DNA of 64,000 nt from CAZAYY01 sp964489525. GTDB lineage: Bacteria > Chloroflexota > Anaerolineae > Anaerolineales > JABWBV01. This document shows positions 16,388 through 25,512 of this stretch, piece after piece (positions within the stretch are counted from its first letter, which is position 1; the number at the start of each line of letters is the position of its first letter). The notes below the pieces were generated by a model, which was not told the origin of the DNA, made no database searches, and saw nothing but the letters and a program-made list of their open reading frames with translations. The stretch covers positions 1-64,000 of the forward strand of contig CAZAYY010000007.1 in assembly GCA_964489525.1 (NCBI GenBank), given 5' to 3'. A program made the translations under genes and the position numbers.

Positions 16388-17495
16388 GTTCCCGCCCCAA
16401 ACCTTGAAAGCTGCGCTCGGGTCCCCGGTTGCGGTTACCCTGGCGGTGTGTGTGCTGCTGGTGGGCGGGGTGCTGGCTGCGAATGCCTGGGATCCGCTTT
16501 CACTGGCGCACATTGGAACCCGTTTCAGTGAAGGTGATCCCCAGGGGACCGAAGGTTATGACGGCCAGTTTGTATATTTCATTGCCCGCGACCCAACCCC
16601 CCAGGCTGCAGCGGCTTTTTTAGACGTTCCCGCCTACCGCTACCAGCGGATTTTGCTGCCCTTGTTGGCCCGTTGGGTAAGCCTGGGAAATTCACAGGTT
16701 ATCCCTTGGGCCATTCCGCTGCTCGTGATTACCTTTCATGGTCTGGGGGTGTGGGCTGTCTCCCGGCTGCTGGAGCACTTTGGGGTAAGCCGCTGGTACG
16801 CCCTGGTGTATGGTTTGTGGGCAGGGTTTCTCCTGGCCGTAAGGCTGGACCTTTCTGAGCCGGTGGCCTATGGGCTGGCAGCCTTGGGGGTTTACCTGGT
16901 TATCTCTGGGCGCGAGAAAGCCGCCTGGGTGGTTTTGGGGACCGCCATTTTTGCCAAGGAAACGACGGCGCTGTACCTGGCTGCGGCGATGATGGTTTAC
17001 CTTTGGAACCGCGAGTGGTCAAAACTGTTCTTTAGCGCCGCTGCTGTGCTGCCATTTTTGCTGTTTCAGGTGTGGTTGTGGGCTGTGTTTGGCGCGCCCG
17101 GGGTTGGGTCGGGCGGGGCCATGGCCACCCCGTTTGAACTGATTCCCTTCATGGGCTTGCTGCGGATTTATCCATTCAGCCCGGTGGCGTTTTTTGCCTT
17201 TTTCACGGTCTTTGGTCCCTCGGTTGTGCTGCCATCCCTGGTGGGGGCCTATCGTTCGCTGGTATCCTGGCTGCGCCATCACCGCACGGATATCCTGACG
17301 GCCGCTCTGTTTTTGAATTCCCTGATCATGTTTTTTGTGCCTTTTTCTACGTATCGTGAACCTGGGGGGCTTCTGCGGTTTGCCTGTGGTTTGGTGCTGG
17401 CCTGGCTGCTGTTTTGGGCGCGCGAACGGCGCAAACGGGTATTAAATTACAGTGTGTTTTGGTTGGCGCTTAATGTTTTCCTGATTAATACTTGA
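16380..17495 (+). CDS. integral membrane protein, GT-C/glycosyltransferase-like
   Basis: 371 residues with about nine membrane helices. The N-terminal loop reads GTEGYDGQFVYFIARDP, resembling the first extracytoplasmic loop of GT-C mannosyltransferase-like proteins; YRYQRILLPLLA follows. It overlaps the YfhO-like gene by 8 bp, so the two are translationally coupled and probably act in the same envelope-glycan process. Catalytic residues cannot be assigned with confidence. Confidence 0.65.
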   Translation: MRKFPPQTLKAALGSPVAVTLAVCVLLVGGVLAANAWDPLSLAHIGTRFSEGDPQGTEGYDGQFVYFIARDPTPQAAAAFLDVPAYRYQRILLPLLARWVSLGNSQVIPWAIPLLVITFHGLGVWAVSRLLEHFGVSRWYALVYGLWAGFLLAVRLDLSEPVAYGLAALGVYLVISGREKAAWVVLGTAIFAKETTALYLAAAMMVYLWNREWSKLFFSAAAVLPFLLFQVWLWAVFGAPGVGSGGAMATPFELIPFMGLLRIYPFSPVAFFAFFTVFGPSVVLPSLVGAYRSLVSWLRHHRTDILTAALFLNSLIMFFVPFSTYREPGGLLRFACGLVLAWLLFWARERRKRVLNYSVFWLALNVFLINT

Positions 17496-17620
17496 TGTGA
17501 GAAAATCTTTTAATCTTCTTGTTTGATTTGTACTCGTGGTATTCTTTCCACTTGTACAGTGTGAAAAATTCCCTGGCACTTACAGGATCCAACCGATAAA
17601 ACCACCTGGAGAACGTTGAA

Positions 17621-18574
17621 ATGGATGTAAAAGTATTTTCCGAAAACCTGGTTAAGAACATTGGCAAAGCCATCATTGGTAAAAGTGATGCTGTGGAAAT
17701 GGCTGTGATTGGCTTGTTGTGCCAGGGGCACCTGCTGATTGAAGATGTGCCCGGTGTGGGTAAAACGATGATGGCCCGGGCGATTGCAAAAACGCTCGGT
17801 TGTTCGTTTAACCGCTTGCAGTTCACCCCGGACATGCTGCCCAGTGACGTGACAGGCGTTTCGATTTTCAACCAGGTTACCCGGGAGTTTGAATTTCGCC
17901 CCGGGCCTGTCATGGCGCAAATTGTGTTGGCCGATGAAATCAACCGGGCGACTCCCAAAACCCAGGCCGCCTTGTTGGAAGCCATGCAAGAACAGCAAAT
18001 TACCGTGGACGGGATTACCCATCCGCTTCCCCGCCCTTTTATGGTCCTTGCGACCCAAAACCCAATCGAATATGAAGGCACATTCCCGCTGCCTGAAGCC
18101 CAACTGGATCGCTTTATGCTCCGGCTGCGCCTGGGGTATCCGGGCAAATCCGATGAGGTGTTGATTTTAGGCCAGCAGCAGTATAAACATCCACTCGATT
18201 ATGTTGAAGTCCTTTCGAGTGCAGATGAACTGGTGGAAGCTCAGCAGACCATTCGGGGTGTTCATGTGGCTGAATCTTTGAAAAGTTATATTGTTGATAT
18301 TGCTTCCCAAACCCGGCAGCATCCCGATGTCTATCTTGGCGCCAGCCCTCGCGGCAGCCTTTCCCTGTTCCGGGGCAGCCAGGCGCGGGCTGCGCTGCAG
18401 GGCCGCAATTATGTTCTTCCGGATGATATCAAAGCGTTGGCACTGCCTGCACTGGCGCATCGGGTGATTCTCAGCCCCAGCGCACGGCTGCGCGATACCA
18501 CGGAGGAAGAAATCGTTAAAGAGGTTCTGGACCGCCTGCCAGTGCCCGGTGGTGACCTGAAACCATCTCAATAG
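17621..18574 (+). CDS. MoxR-family AAA+ ATPase
   Basis: 317 residues. P-loop GVGKT at residues 45-49, Walker B in VLADEINRATPKTQ, and the MoxR hallmarks FTPDMLPSDVTG, LATQNPIEYEGTFPLPEAQLDRF and GASPRGSL. MoxR ATPases act as chaperones that mature substrates, usually together with a DUF58 or vWA protein. The DUF58 gene starts 32 bp downstream. GGAG precedes the ATG at 17621. Confidence 0.93.
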   Translation: MDVKVFSENLVKNIGKAIIGKSDAVEMAVIGLLCQGHLLIEDVPGVGKTMMARAIAKTLGCSFNRLQFTPDMLPSDVTGVSIFNQVTREFEFRPGPVMAQIVLADEINRATPKTQAALLEAMQEQQITVDGITHPLPRPFMVLATQNPIEYEGTFPLPEAQLDRFMLRLRLGYPGKSDEVLILGQQQYKHPLDYVEVLSSADELVEAQQTIRGVHVAESLKSYIVDIASQTRQHPDVYLGASPRGSLSLFRGSQARAALQGRNYVLPDDIKALALPALAHRVILSPSARLRDTTEEEIVKEVLDRLPVPGGDLKPSQ

Positions 18575-18605
18575 GTTCTGCCTTCGCCAACCTTGTTGCC
18601 GCACA

Positions 18606-19865
18606 ATGAACAATTCTCGAATCATTCTCATTGTTTTACTCATCGCCAGTCTTTTAGGGATGGTGGTCTCCGGCGAAGAACTTTTTGCCAGGTTGACTTA
18701 TCTCTGGCTGTTTGTTTTGCTTGGCAACTGGATCTGGTCGGTTCTTTCCCTACGCGGCCTGAAGTTTGTCCGGGAAACCCGCATCAAACGCGCCCACATG
18801 GGCCAGATTTTTGAAGAACGCTTTGAAATTCAAAACCCCGGCCGTATGCCGCGTTTGTGGTTGGAAGTGCAGGATAAATCCTCGCTGCCGGGCTCGCGTG
18901 GCTCGCACGTGGTTACGCTGGTTTCCGGTCGCCAGCGCCGCTCGTACCTTGCACGCTCCCGCCTGTTGAGACGCGGTGTGTTTCATCTTGGCCCAACCCT
19001 GATTCGTTCGGGCGACCCTTTTGGCCTTTTCCCTGTCCAAAAAGAGATTCCCTACCAGGATTCGGTTGTCGTTTACCCGATGATGTACGATTTGCAGGAG
19101 TTCCCTGCTCCGCCGGGGATGCTCACCGGTGGGGAGGCGCTGCGCAGGCGTACCCACTATGTCACCCCCAATGCGGCTGGTGTGCGCGAATATGCGCCCG
19201 GAGATTCCCTCAGCCGGATTCACTGGCCGTCTACAGCGCGGCGTGATAAGCTCATGGTCAAAGAATTTGAACTCGATCCGCTCTCGGATATTTGGATTTT
19301 CCTGGATGCGGAGGAATATGTTCATGCAGCCAGGCCTTTCACTTCGTTTGACCTTTCTAAAAACGTTTTTATGCGCAACCGGGAGGAAAAAATTCTCATT
19401 CCTCCTTCCACAGAAGAATACGCTGCAAGCATTGCCGCCTCTCTTACCCGCCATTTTTTACGCAAGCGGAGAGCGGTTGGCCTGGTGATGAGTGGTCAGA
19501 CCAGCGCCATCCTGCCGCCAGATCGCGGTGCCCGGCAGTTGGGCAAAGCTCTGGAATCTTTGGCGCTTCTGCGCTGTGTGGGCACCCTGCCCATTTCCGG
19601 CCTGATTGAAGCCCAGGCCCAACACCTGGCGCGTGGCAGCACGGTGATTCTGGTGACTCCAACCACAAACCAGCAGTTTGTAGCCAATGTGGATTACCTG
19701 ACCCGCCGCGGGCTGCGGCCAGTGGTGGTGCTGCTGAATGCGGAAACCTTTGGTGGACGTTCTGGTTCTGGACTGTTAGCCGAAACGCTCAAGACCATGG
19801 ATATCCCGGTCCGGTTGGTCAGTAATGGAGACGCGCTCGAAACCGCCCTCGTTTTGCCTTCGTAA
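18606..19865 (+). CDS. DUF58 domain protein, MoxR partner
   Basis: 419 residues. Two N-terminal helices (about 5-22 and 27-45) are followed by a soluble region with the DUF58 signature, here EYAPGDSLSRIHWPSTARRD and MVKEFE, and a vWA-like C-terminal part. ATG at 18606 has no clear ribosome binding site. The MoxR + DUF58 pair is a widespread unit thought to form a membrane-anchored chaperone or regulatory system; its client here is not identifiable. Confidence 0.88.
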   Translation: MNNSRIILIVLLIASLLGMVVSGEELFARLTYLWLFVLLGNWIWSVLSLRGLKFVRETRIKRAHMGQIFEERFEIQNPGRMPRLWLEVQDKSSLPGSRGSHVVTLVSGRQRRSYLARSRLLRRGVFHLGPTLIRSGDPFGLFPVQKEIPYQDSVVVYPMMYDLQEFPAPPGMLTGGEALRRRTHYVTPNAAGVREYAPGDSLSRIHWPSTARRDKLMVKEFELDPLSDIWIFLDAEEYVHAARPFTSFDLSKNVFMRNREEKILIPPSTEEYAASIAASLTRHFLRKRRAVGLVMSGQTSAILPPDRGARQLGKALESLALLRCVGTLPISGLIEAQAQHLARGSTVILVTPTTNQQFVANVDYLTRRGLRPVVVLLNAETFGGRSGSGLLAETLKTMDIPVRLVSNGDALETALVLPS

Positions 19866-19931
19866 ACCGCTTTTTTTCCTCAATTTTCGAACCGATTTCA
19901 TCCCTCCTGGCGGCAGGGGGCTTTGCCGGTT

Positions 19932-20219
19932 TCACCGGATGATTTCAACCTGGCTGTTTTGAATTTGAACATCGGGCCAGTTTTCTTCCACCCAATTTTC
20001 TACCTGTGAGAACAGTGGGTGAATGCCCTTTTCGGCGCTCTGAATAGCGGCACAGCCTACCAATGCGCTTTGCCAGGTGTCCTGGTGGTCCATTTCGGAC
20101 ACTGAGAGTTTGAACTCCCGGTGCAGCCGGTGCAGCAGGGGTTTCAGGCGCGCTCTTTTTTCTTTCAGGGAAGAACAACCTGGCAAATACAGGTGAAGAA
20201 CCAAAATCCCAATTGCCAT
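19932..20219 (-). CDS. DUF503 (YlxP-like) protein
   Basis: 95 residues from ATG at 20219 (97 from ATG at 20225). The start at 20219 is preferred because a -10-like TATACT ends exactly 6 nt before it and there is no ribosome binding site. Family motifs: LHLYLPGCSSLKEKR, LHREFKLSVSEMDHQD, and ALVGCAAI. The family is small, cytoplasmic and often near ribosome-maturation genes; function is not firmly known. It is divergent from the DUF4230 gene with only 21 bp between the start codons. Confidence 0.85.
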   Translation of the reverse strand: MAIGILVLHLYLPGCSSLKEKRARLKPLLHRLHREFKLSVSEMDHQDTWQSALVGCAAIQSAEKGIHPLFSQVENWVEENWPDVQIQNSQVEIIR

Positions 20220-20225
20220 GCCCAT

Positions 20226-20233
20226 AGTATAAT
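20226..20233. promoter_or_regulatory. overlapping divergent -10 elements (leaderless pair)
   Basis: The octamer AGTATAAT contains TATAAT on the plus strand (20228-20233; 7 nt before ATG 20241) and TATACT on the minus strand (20231-20226; 6 nt before ATG 20219). Both genes lack Shine-Dalgarno sequences. The predicted transcripts start at or next to their ATGs, and polymerases cannot occupy both -10s at once. Confidence 0.6.
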
Positions 20234-20240
20234 GCCTGTT

Positions 20241-20909
20241 ATGGAAAAGAATAAAGCATATATCATCATTTTTGGTTTGCTGGCTGTTTTTGCCCTGGTC
20301 ATTTTTGGGGCGCTCTCGCTGCTTGCCAACATTGCGGAGCGCACACTCTCCCCGGTAACCAACACCACAGATGCCCTGGCCACTCAGGTTTCGCTGGTGC
20401 TCAACCCCACCCCAACCGTACTGCCCGACCCGGTGGTGGTCATTCATAATATTCGTTCGATTGCTCGACTGGAAACGGTTCAGTACACCGTTGAAAGGGT
20501 AATTACCGCTGAAGTGGGGCAGGGTCCCCTGGCGGCTTTGTTTGGTGACCGGATTTTGTTCATTGCGCACGGGCAGGTGCTTGCCGGGGTGGACCTGGAA
20601 AAACTGACTACGAGCGACCTCTGGGTAGAGGATGGAATTTTGAACGTGCGCCTGCCAAAGGCGGAGATTTTCATTGCCTCCCTGGATAATCAGAAATCCT
20701 ATGTCTATAACCGGGATACGGGTTTACTGACGAAGGGCAATGTGGACCTGGAAACCGCTGCACGCCGCCAGGCCGAACTGGCCATTGAATCGGCTGCACT
20801 CGATGATGGCATCCTGGAACAGGCCCAGCGCAATGCGGAAAATTATTTTGCCGTGCTGCTGCGCGATTTGGGTTTTCCTGCAGTTACCTTTGTGGACCCG
20901 GAGCCTTAA
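20241..20909 (+). CDS. DUF4230 domain protein, membrane-anchored
   Basis: 222 residues from ATG at 20241; another ATG at 20232 lies inside the -10 hexamer and is unlikely. One N-terminal membrane helix (about residues 7-28), a Thr/Pro linker, then the DUF4230 domain: IRSIARLETVQYTVE, LFGDRILFIAHGQVLAGVDLEKL, LPKAEIF, and LDNQKSYVYNRDTGL. The domain should face outside the cytoplasm. Function unknown. The stop overlaps the convergent lipM-like stop by 4 bp. Confidence 0.88.
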   Translation: MEKNKAYIIIFGLLAVFALVIFGALSLLANIAERTLSPVTNTTDALATQVSLVLNPTPTVLPDPVVVIHNIRSIARLETVQYTVERVITAEVGQGPLAALFGDRILFIAHGQVLAGVDLEKLTTSDLWVEDGILNVRLPKAEIFIASLDNQKSYVYNRDTGLLTKGNVDLETAARRQAELAIESAALDDGILEQAQRNAENYFAVLLRDLGFPAVTFVDPEP

Positions 20910-21757
20910 GCATTGGTTGGGCGGGTGCTGCGCGCCGGGTCGAGATAGCGGGGCAGCAGCCTTTCAAAGTTTTCTTCTTCCTCACCGGATAAATTCCCTG
21001 GCTCGAAGCGGATGTTGAGGGTTTCAGCAAAGCCTTCTTGCATTGCTTGGGCCGCCTGCTCCCAACTGACTTGCCTTCCCATACTTTGTTCAAGGGTGGT
21101 TGCCCTGGATAACAACTGCCGGGCAGCCTCCTGGCGGGCGGTTTCATCTGGGAATTTGAGGGCTTCCACAATTCGGCCAAGGTTTCCATATAAGGGCAGG
21201 GTTCCATGCTGAAGCATGCCTGTTTTACGGCGAGCCTGGGCACTACCAATCAGCTTTTTGTTGTCCAGGGTGATTTCCCACTGTGAGGGCACCTCGAAAC
21301 AAATTGGTCCTTTTACCATGTTTTGGGTTGGGGCGTGGTTTTCATGGGAGATTGCATTGGCGCGCAGGTGGTGAAGCCCATTTAACAGCGCACTGGCCAG
21401 CCTTTGATAGCTTTCTAAAATGCTGCCAGCAACGCGCGGTTCGCTTTCCGGGGCGATGACTGCGTAGGTTAATTCGTCTGTGTGCAAAATTGCCCGGCCT
21501 CCAGTGGGCCTGCGCACCACCTCCCATCCGTTTGCGTTCAGCCGGTCCAGGTCCACATCTTCCAGGGGTTGGGCGTAGCCCAGGGAAAGGCAGGGTGGAT
21601 TCCAGGCGTACAGGCGCAGCGTGGGCGGTGCTTTCCCGGCTTCGACGGCCTGTAAAATGGCTTCATCAATCGCCATGTTGTGGGCTCCGCGCAGCGGAGC
21701 GCTGTAGAGGATTCGCCATGTGGCGGGTGGGTATGGTGATGGGTTGTTTGTTGTCAT
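20906..21757 (-). CDS. lipoate/octanoate protein ligase family (LipM-like)
   Basis: 283 residues of the LplA/LipB/BirA fold: NMAIDEAIL, SLGYAQPLEDVDLDRL, VVRRPTGGRAILH and KLIGSAQARRKTGMLQHGTL. Cys153 in the PICFEVPS motif and Lys168 in the KLIGSAQ motif match the catalytic Cys of LipM-type octanoyltransferases and the invariant Lys. It would load octanoyl or lipoyl groups onto carrier lysines. The window encodes one evident lipoyl carrier, the chimeric acyltransferase at 27669-28742. ATG 21757 lacks a ribosome binding site but has TAAAAT 6 nt upstream. Confidence 0.85.
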   Translation of the reverse strand: MTTNNPSPYPPATWRILYSAPLRGAHNMAIDEAILQAVEAGKAPPTLRLYAWNPPCLSLGYAQPLEDVDLDRLNANGWEVVRRPTGGRAILHTDELTYAVIAPESEPRVAGSILESYQRLASALLNGLHHLRANAISHENHAPTQNMVKGPICFEVPSQWEITLDNKKLIGSAQARRKTGMLQHGTLPLYGNLGRIVEALKFPDETARQEAARQLLSRATTLEQSMGRQVSWEQAAQAMQEGFAETLNIRFEPGNLSGEEEENFERLLPRYLDPARSTRPTNA

Positions 21758-21763
21758 AGAATT

Positions 21764-21769
21764 ATTTTA
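21764..21769 (-). promoter_or_regulatory. -10 element 6 nt from ATG (leaderless)
   Basis: TAAAAT on the minus strand, followed by 6 nt and ATG at 21757. No Shine-Dalgarno is present. Confidence 0.55.
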
Positions 21770-21791
21770 CTCATTTTTTACACCATGTAAC

Positions 21792-21819
21792 TTGACAGAA
21801 ATTGTCCCTATGTTATCAT
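21792..21819 (+). promoter_or_regulatory. promoter of solute-binding lipoprotein gene
   Basis: TTGACA (21792-21797), 16-bp spacer, TATCAT (21814-21819). The start of transcription would lie near 21826, giving a leader of about 85 nt before the ATG at 21911. Confidence 0.65.
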
Positions 21820-21910
21820 TCACGTTCGCCAAACAACATCATACCCTTGTGGCCGCATCATTAAAACCAACAGCCACGAGTGGTGTTTTATAGAGAATAG
21901 GAGAAGTTGC

Positions 21911-23248
21911 ATGTTTAACCGAAAAATGTTTTTAATCACCCTGGTTCTGGCCTTTGCTATGCTCCTGGGCGCGTGCAGGCCTGATGGCCCGGATGTAACC
22001 CAGGCCCCCCCACCCACACAAACTTCGGCGTCTGGCCAGCCTGAAAACACCCCTGTACCCAACACACCCACCCAGGCCAACCCCCAACCAGAACCCACGG
22101 TCACAACAGCACCTGAAAACCCCACCGCCACCCAGGCTGCTGTCACTCCAAAAACCACCCTGACCATCTGGCATTCATTTAATGAGAAAGAGACCCAGGC
22201 TTTAAATCAGTTGATTATGGCTTACCAGGCCGCTAACCCCGGGGTCCAATTTGATGTGTTATATACCCCTGTCAACGATCTGCGCGGCCGATTCGAACAG
22301 GCTGCTACGGGTACATCAGGCCCGACCATTCTGTTAGCGCCTGCAGATTGGGGACTGGCTTATTATGATGCCGATCTTGTCCAGGACCTGACCAGCCTGT
22401 TTGCGGATGTTGTGCCCCAGTTGAATGAGGCTGCGGTTTCCACAGCCCGGTACAGCAACGCCCTGGTGGGCCTTCCATACACGGTAAAAGGGGTTGTTTT
22501 GTACCGCAATTCCAGCATTATTGATGCTGCACCCACTACCTTTGCGGATTTGCTCTCGAAAGCTCAGGCGGCCACCCAGGGCGAAGAGATTTTTGGGGCA
22601 AGCCTGGAGCGGGGCTTTTATTTCGCAGCAGCACACCTTCATGCCCAAGGTGGGCAGTTGATGGATGAAGAAGGCTACCCGGCGTTTAACAACGAAGCGG
22701 GGGTTGCCTGGATGCAAATGCTCAAAGATTTCGCGGATGCAGGCCCAACCTCTTATTATACCGATCAGGACCTCACCCGCTTTCGGGATGGGAAAGCCGG
22801 GATGATGATTGACCTGACGATGAACCTGTCCAGTTTGCAGGCTTCGTTGGGTGAGAACCTGGTGATTGACCCCTGGCCGCAGGGTATGTCCGGGTATGTC
22901 CAAACCGACCATATGTATTTGAGCGCAAGGGCTGAGGGTGAAACTGTTTCTGCTGCAGTGGCATTCATGAATTTCGTTGTCTCCCCTGAAGGGCAGGCCT
23001 TTCTGGCGGGTGGGGGTTTGATTCCGGTGAACCCGAACACGCAGGTGAACAATTCCCTGATAAACCAGGCGGCTGCTGCCCTGGCTGGGGGCGTACCCTA
23101 CCCCCTTGCACCAGAACTGGCCGGGTATTGGGGTTCGATGGATGCGGCTTTGGCTGCGGTGTACAATAATGAATTACCCATTCAGGATGCAATAAATGGC
23201 GCGATAGAAACGATCACCAACGCGGTGAACAATATTAAGGGTAAGTAG
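21911..23248 (+). CDS. ABC-type extracellular solute-binding lipoprotein (sugar type)
   Basis: 445 residues. Signal peptide with lipobox LLGAC (Cys22), then a 60-residue Pro/Thr/Gln linker, then a family 1 solute-binding fold (LTIWHSFNEKE, FEQAATGTSGPTILLAP, GLPYTVKGVVLYRN, GKAGMMIDLTMNLSSL). This class captures oligosaccharides or maltose-like sugars at the cell surface. No permease or ATPase gene lies nearby, so it is an orphan binding protein. AGGAGAAG precedes the ATG, and a strong terminator ends the unit, so it is monocistronic. Confidence 0.9.
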   Translation: MFNRKMFLITLVLAFAMLLGACRPDGPDVTQAPPPTQTSASGQPENTPVPNTPTQANPQPEPTVTTAPENPTATQAAVTPKTTLTIWHSFNEKETQALNQLIMAYQAANPGVQFDVLYTPVNDLRGRFEQAATGTSGPTILLAPADWGLAYYDADLVQDLTSLFADVVPQLNEAAVSTARYSNALVGLPYTVKGVVLYRNSSIIDAAPTTFADLLSKAQAATQGEEIFGASLERGFYFAAAHLHAQGGQLMDEEGYPAFNNEAGVAWMQMLKDFADAGPTSYYTDQDLTRFRDGKAGMMIDLTMNLSSLQASLGENLVIDPWPQGMSGYVQTDHMYLSARAEGETVSAAVAFMNFVVSPEGQAFLAGGGLIPVNPNTQVNNSLINQAAAALAGGVPYPLAPELAGYWGSMDAALAAVYNNELPIQDAINGAIETITNAVNNIKGK

Positions 23249-23274
23249 AATCCCCAGGATTTAGACCATAGATA

Positions 23275-23313
23275 AACGCCCCTGGCGCAAAACTGCGCTG
23301 GGGGCGTTTTTTT
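23275..23313 (+). terminator. intrinsic terminator after solute-binding gene
   Basis: Stem AACGCCCC..TGCGC against GCGCT..GGGGCGTT with an AAAA-type loop, followed by a run of seven T (23307-23313). It also separates this gene from the convergent 23334-25505 gene. Confidence 0.9.
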
Positions 23314-23333
23314 GAATTATCTCCAGGATGGTA

Positions 23334-25505
23334 TTATGGATTTGAAACGATCAGGCTTTCAATCTCCTGGCCAGCCTGCCAGTACATGATCTGGCCGCAG
23401 GTTTCCAGGCATTCAATGCTGCTCTCGATGAAGAACAAACCTTTCCCGCTTGTGGTTACCTGGGGGTACAGGTAGCGTCCGTTTGGTGACAACTCTGGGT
23501 TTACTTGAACCAGAATTCCTTCGCTGCGATCGTAGATAAACAGGCTGCTGCACAGGCCGGAGGTGCTGCCCAACCAGCCCAAACACCACCAGGGAGGGGG
23601 CGTTTGCATGATGTTGTCTGCCCTTGAGGTGAACACCACGAAATTCCCATCGTTGGAGATGCTCAGCTGTTCCCCAGGACCGGGTTGGTTGCTTAGGGCA
23701 CCGCTGTTGGCTTTTCCGGGGTTGCCATTTGAATCCATGCTGACCAATGTCAGGGTGTTTTCCAGACGGTCGCGCAAAAACACCTGGTTTACGTTCCCTG
23801 CTGCCAGGGGGGTCAGGTTATTGGCGCTGGAAGTGAAGGCGACATACCGGCCATCCGCCGAGATTGCGCCCAATAGGGCCGGTTGGTTGCCCGGTTCTCC
23901 TTCGGGGTTGAGGTTGACAGGCTCAAAGGTTTGCCAGGGAAGATTGTATACATACAAATCCTGGGGGTGTGCCAGGTCCACCTGTAGGGCAGCGCCATCG
24001 GTTTCGTGAAGCGGCAGCAGGATGAAGTCTCCGCCGAGAGAGGTTCGAATTTTGAAGGCATCTTCATTTTCCAACCAGGAGCGTTCGATTGGAACCCGCA
24101 AAGTTCGCGCCTGGTCTGCCGTATAGATAAACAAATCAATGCAGTTGTAGCGCCCCAAAAAACCACCGCAGGTGGCTTCATCATCTGAAACCAGGCTCCG
24201 GGCTGAAGACCAATAAATTATCCGGTTGCCATCAGGGGAAATGGTGCCCAAAAAACTGTCGCCGGTTGAACCCTCTGCCTGGTTCAGCGATTGGCTTACC
24301 AGGCGAAGCGAACGCTCTTGCAGGTGATAGAGATAGATATTTGCGCAGTGCCTTCCGGGTTGGATGGAAGAATTGCAAACCTGGCTTTGTTCCCCGGCAA
24401 GGTTTTGGGCATGAGAGGTGAAGGCAATCCACTGGCCATCGGCTGAGATGCTGGGTGCATAGCTGGGGCCGTCGGCCTGTTCGCCTTCTTCGCTGAGGTT
24501 GACTCGCTGGATGGTTCTTTCGACCTGGTCGAGCAAGAAAATATCCGACATGCCGTTGGTGTCGGAGGGCACAAGCGAATCGTCTGCTGAGCTGAACACC
24601 ACGTACCGGCCATTATTCGAAATGCCAAGCTCCCAAAAAGGGGTGCTTTCCACATAGGTCATCACCAGCGTTTCGCGCCTTGCAGGTGCTTTTTGGCTTT
24701 CTTCAGGTTGGAGAAGGGAATAAAAATAGGAGCCAGCAACCAGGACCAGAACCAATAGCGCGGCTGCCAGGCTTATCTCTTTGATTTGGAACGGCTTTTT
24801 GGGCAATTCTGGGGCATCGCTTTCTAAGATTTCTTGGGCGATCTGATCGAGCGTTTCCGCTGCAGGTTGAGCGAGCTGAACCCTGGCATTGAGTGTGTTT
24901 CGGGTGTTGCGGTTCCATTCTTCGAGTGAAGATGTATATTGTTGGCAGTCCTGGCAGCTACCCAGGTGGGTTTCAAGGCTGGTTTGCTGTTGGTAATCCA
25001 GCTCCCCATCCAGCGCCAGCCAGGCGAGTGTGGTTGTTTTTTTGTGGCTTTTTCCAGTTGGGGGTTCTGGTTTGCCCGGTAGTGCATCCCGGGCTTGCTG
25101 CACCAGGCGGCGTGCGGATTGTTGGCTGATTCCCAGGACAATCCCAATGTCGCCGCTGTTGAAGCTGCATGTATAGTGCAGGTAAAGCGCTGCCCGGGAG
25201 AGTGCTTGTTTGTCCCTGCTCAACTGGGGTTGGCACAGCAAATACGCAAAGGACAAAATCCAGGCCAGGGGTGAGGCCTGCCCTTTGTACTGCTTGCGCT
25301 GGTGGAAGGCGATTTGCAGGGTGGTTCTGGCGGTTTGATGGGCATCGGTGTGGTTACGCAGCAGCAGCATGGCAAAGCGATACACTTCTGGGTAATTTTC
25401 CCAAACCAGGGTGTGGGCAGCTGTCTGGTTGTCCGTATCGGGGTGCTGCAGGACAATGGCGCTGTCCCCAGCGTGGGGAGAATGGTCGGAGTAGAGAGGC
25501 TGCAT
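23334..25505 (-). CDS. one-piece sigma factor / anti-sigma zinc finger / TM / PD40 propeller protein
   Basis: 723 residues. Start ATG 25505 lies 7 bp after the glgX stop. Residues 30-95 resemble ECF sigma region 2 (WENYPEVYRFAMLLLR, degenerate). Residues 100-143 resemble region 4 (YLHYTCSFNSGDIGIVLGIS, SARRLVQQARDAL). Residues 160-200 hold an anti-sigma zinc finger with His180-x3-Cys184-x2-Cys187. One membrane helix spans about 244-263. Residues 280-720 form an outer beta-propeller of TolB/PD40-like repeats (YVVFSSADDSLVP, SADGQWIAFTS, SPDGNRIIYWSS and others). All parts of an ECF signalling path are thus on one chain. Whether the sigma part still binds polymerase is unknown. Confidence 0.75.
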   Translation of the reverse strand: MQPLYSDHSPHAGDSAIVLQHPDTDNQTAAHTLVWENYPEVYRFAMLLLRNHTDAHQTARTTLQIAFHQRKQYKGQASPLAWILSFAYLLCQPQLSRDKQALSRAALYLHYTCSFNSGDIGIVLGISQQSARRLVQQARDALPGKPEPPTGKSHKKTTTLAWLALDGELDYQQQTSLETHLGSCQDCQQYTSSLEEWNRNTRNTLNARVQLAQPAAETLDQIAQEILESDAPELPKKPFQIKEISLAAALLVLVLVAGSYFYSLLQPEESQKAPARRETLVMTYVESTPFWELGISNNGRYVVFSSADDSLVPSDTNGMSDIFLLDQVERTIQRVNLSEEGEQADGPSYAPSISADGQWIAFTSHAQNLAGEQSQVCNSSIQPGRHCANIYLYHLQERSLRLVSQSLNQAEGSTGDSFLGTISPDGNRIIYWSSARSLVSDDEATCGGFLGRYNCIDLFIYTADQARTLRVPIERSWLENEDAFKIRTSLGGDFILLPLHETDGAALQVDLAHPQDLYVYNLPWQTFEPVNLNPEGEPGNQPALLGAISADGRYVAFTSSANNLTPLAAGNVNQVFLRDRLENTLTLVSMDSNGNPGKANSGALSNQPGPGEQLSISNDGNFVVFTSRADNIMQTPPPWWCLGWLGSTSGLCSSLFIYDRSEGILVQVNPELSPNGRYLYPQVTTSGKGLFFIESSIECLETCGQIMYWQAGQEIESLIVSNP

Positions 25506-25512
25506 GATTCGT

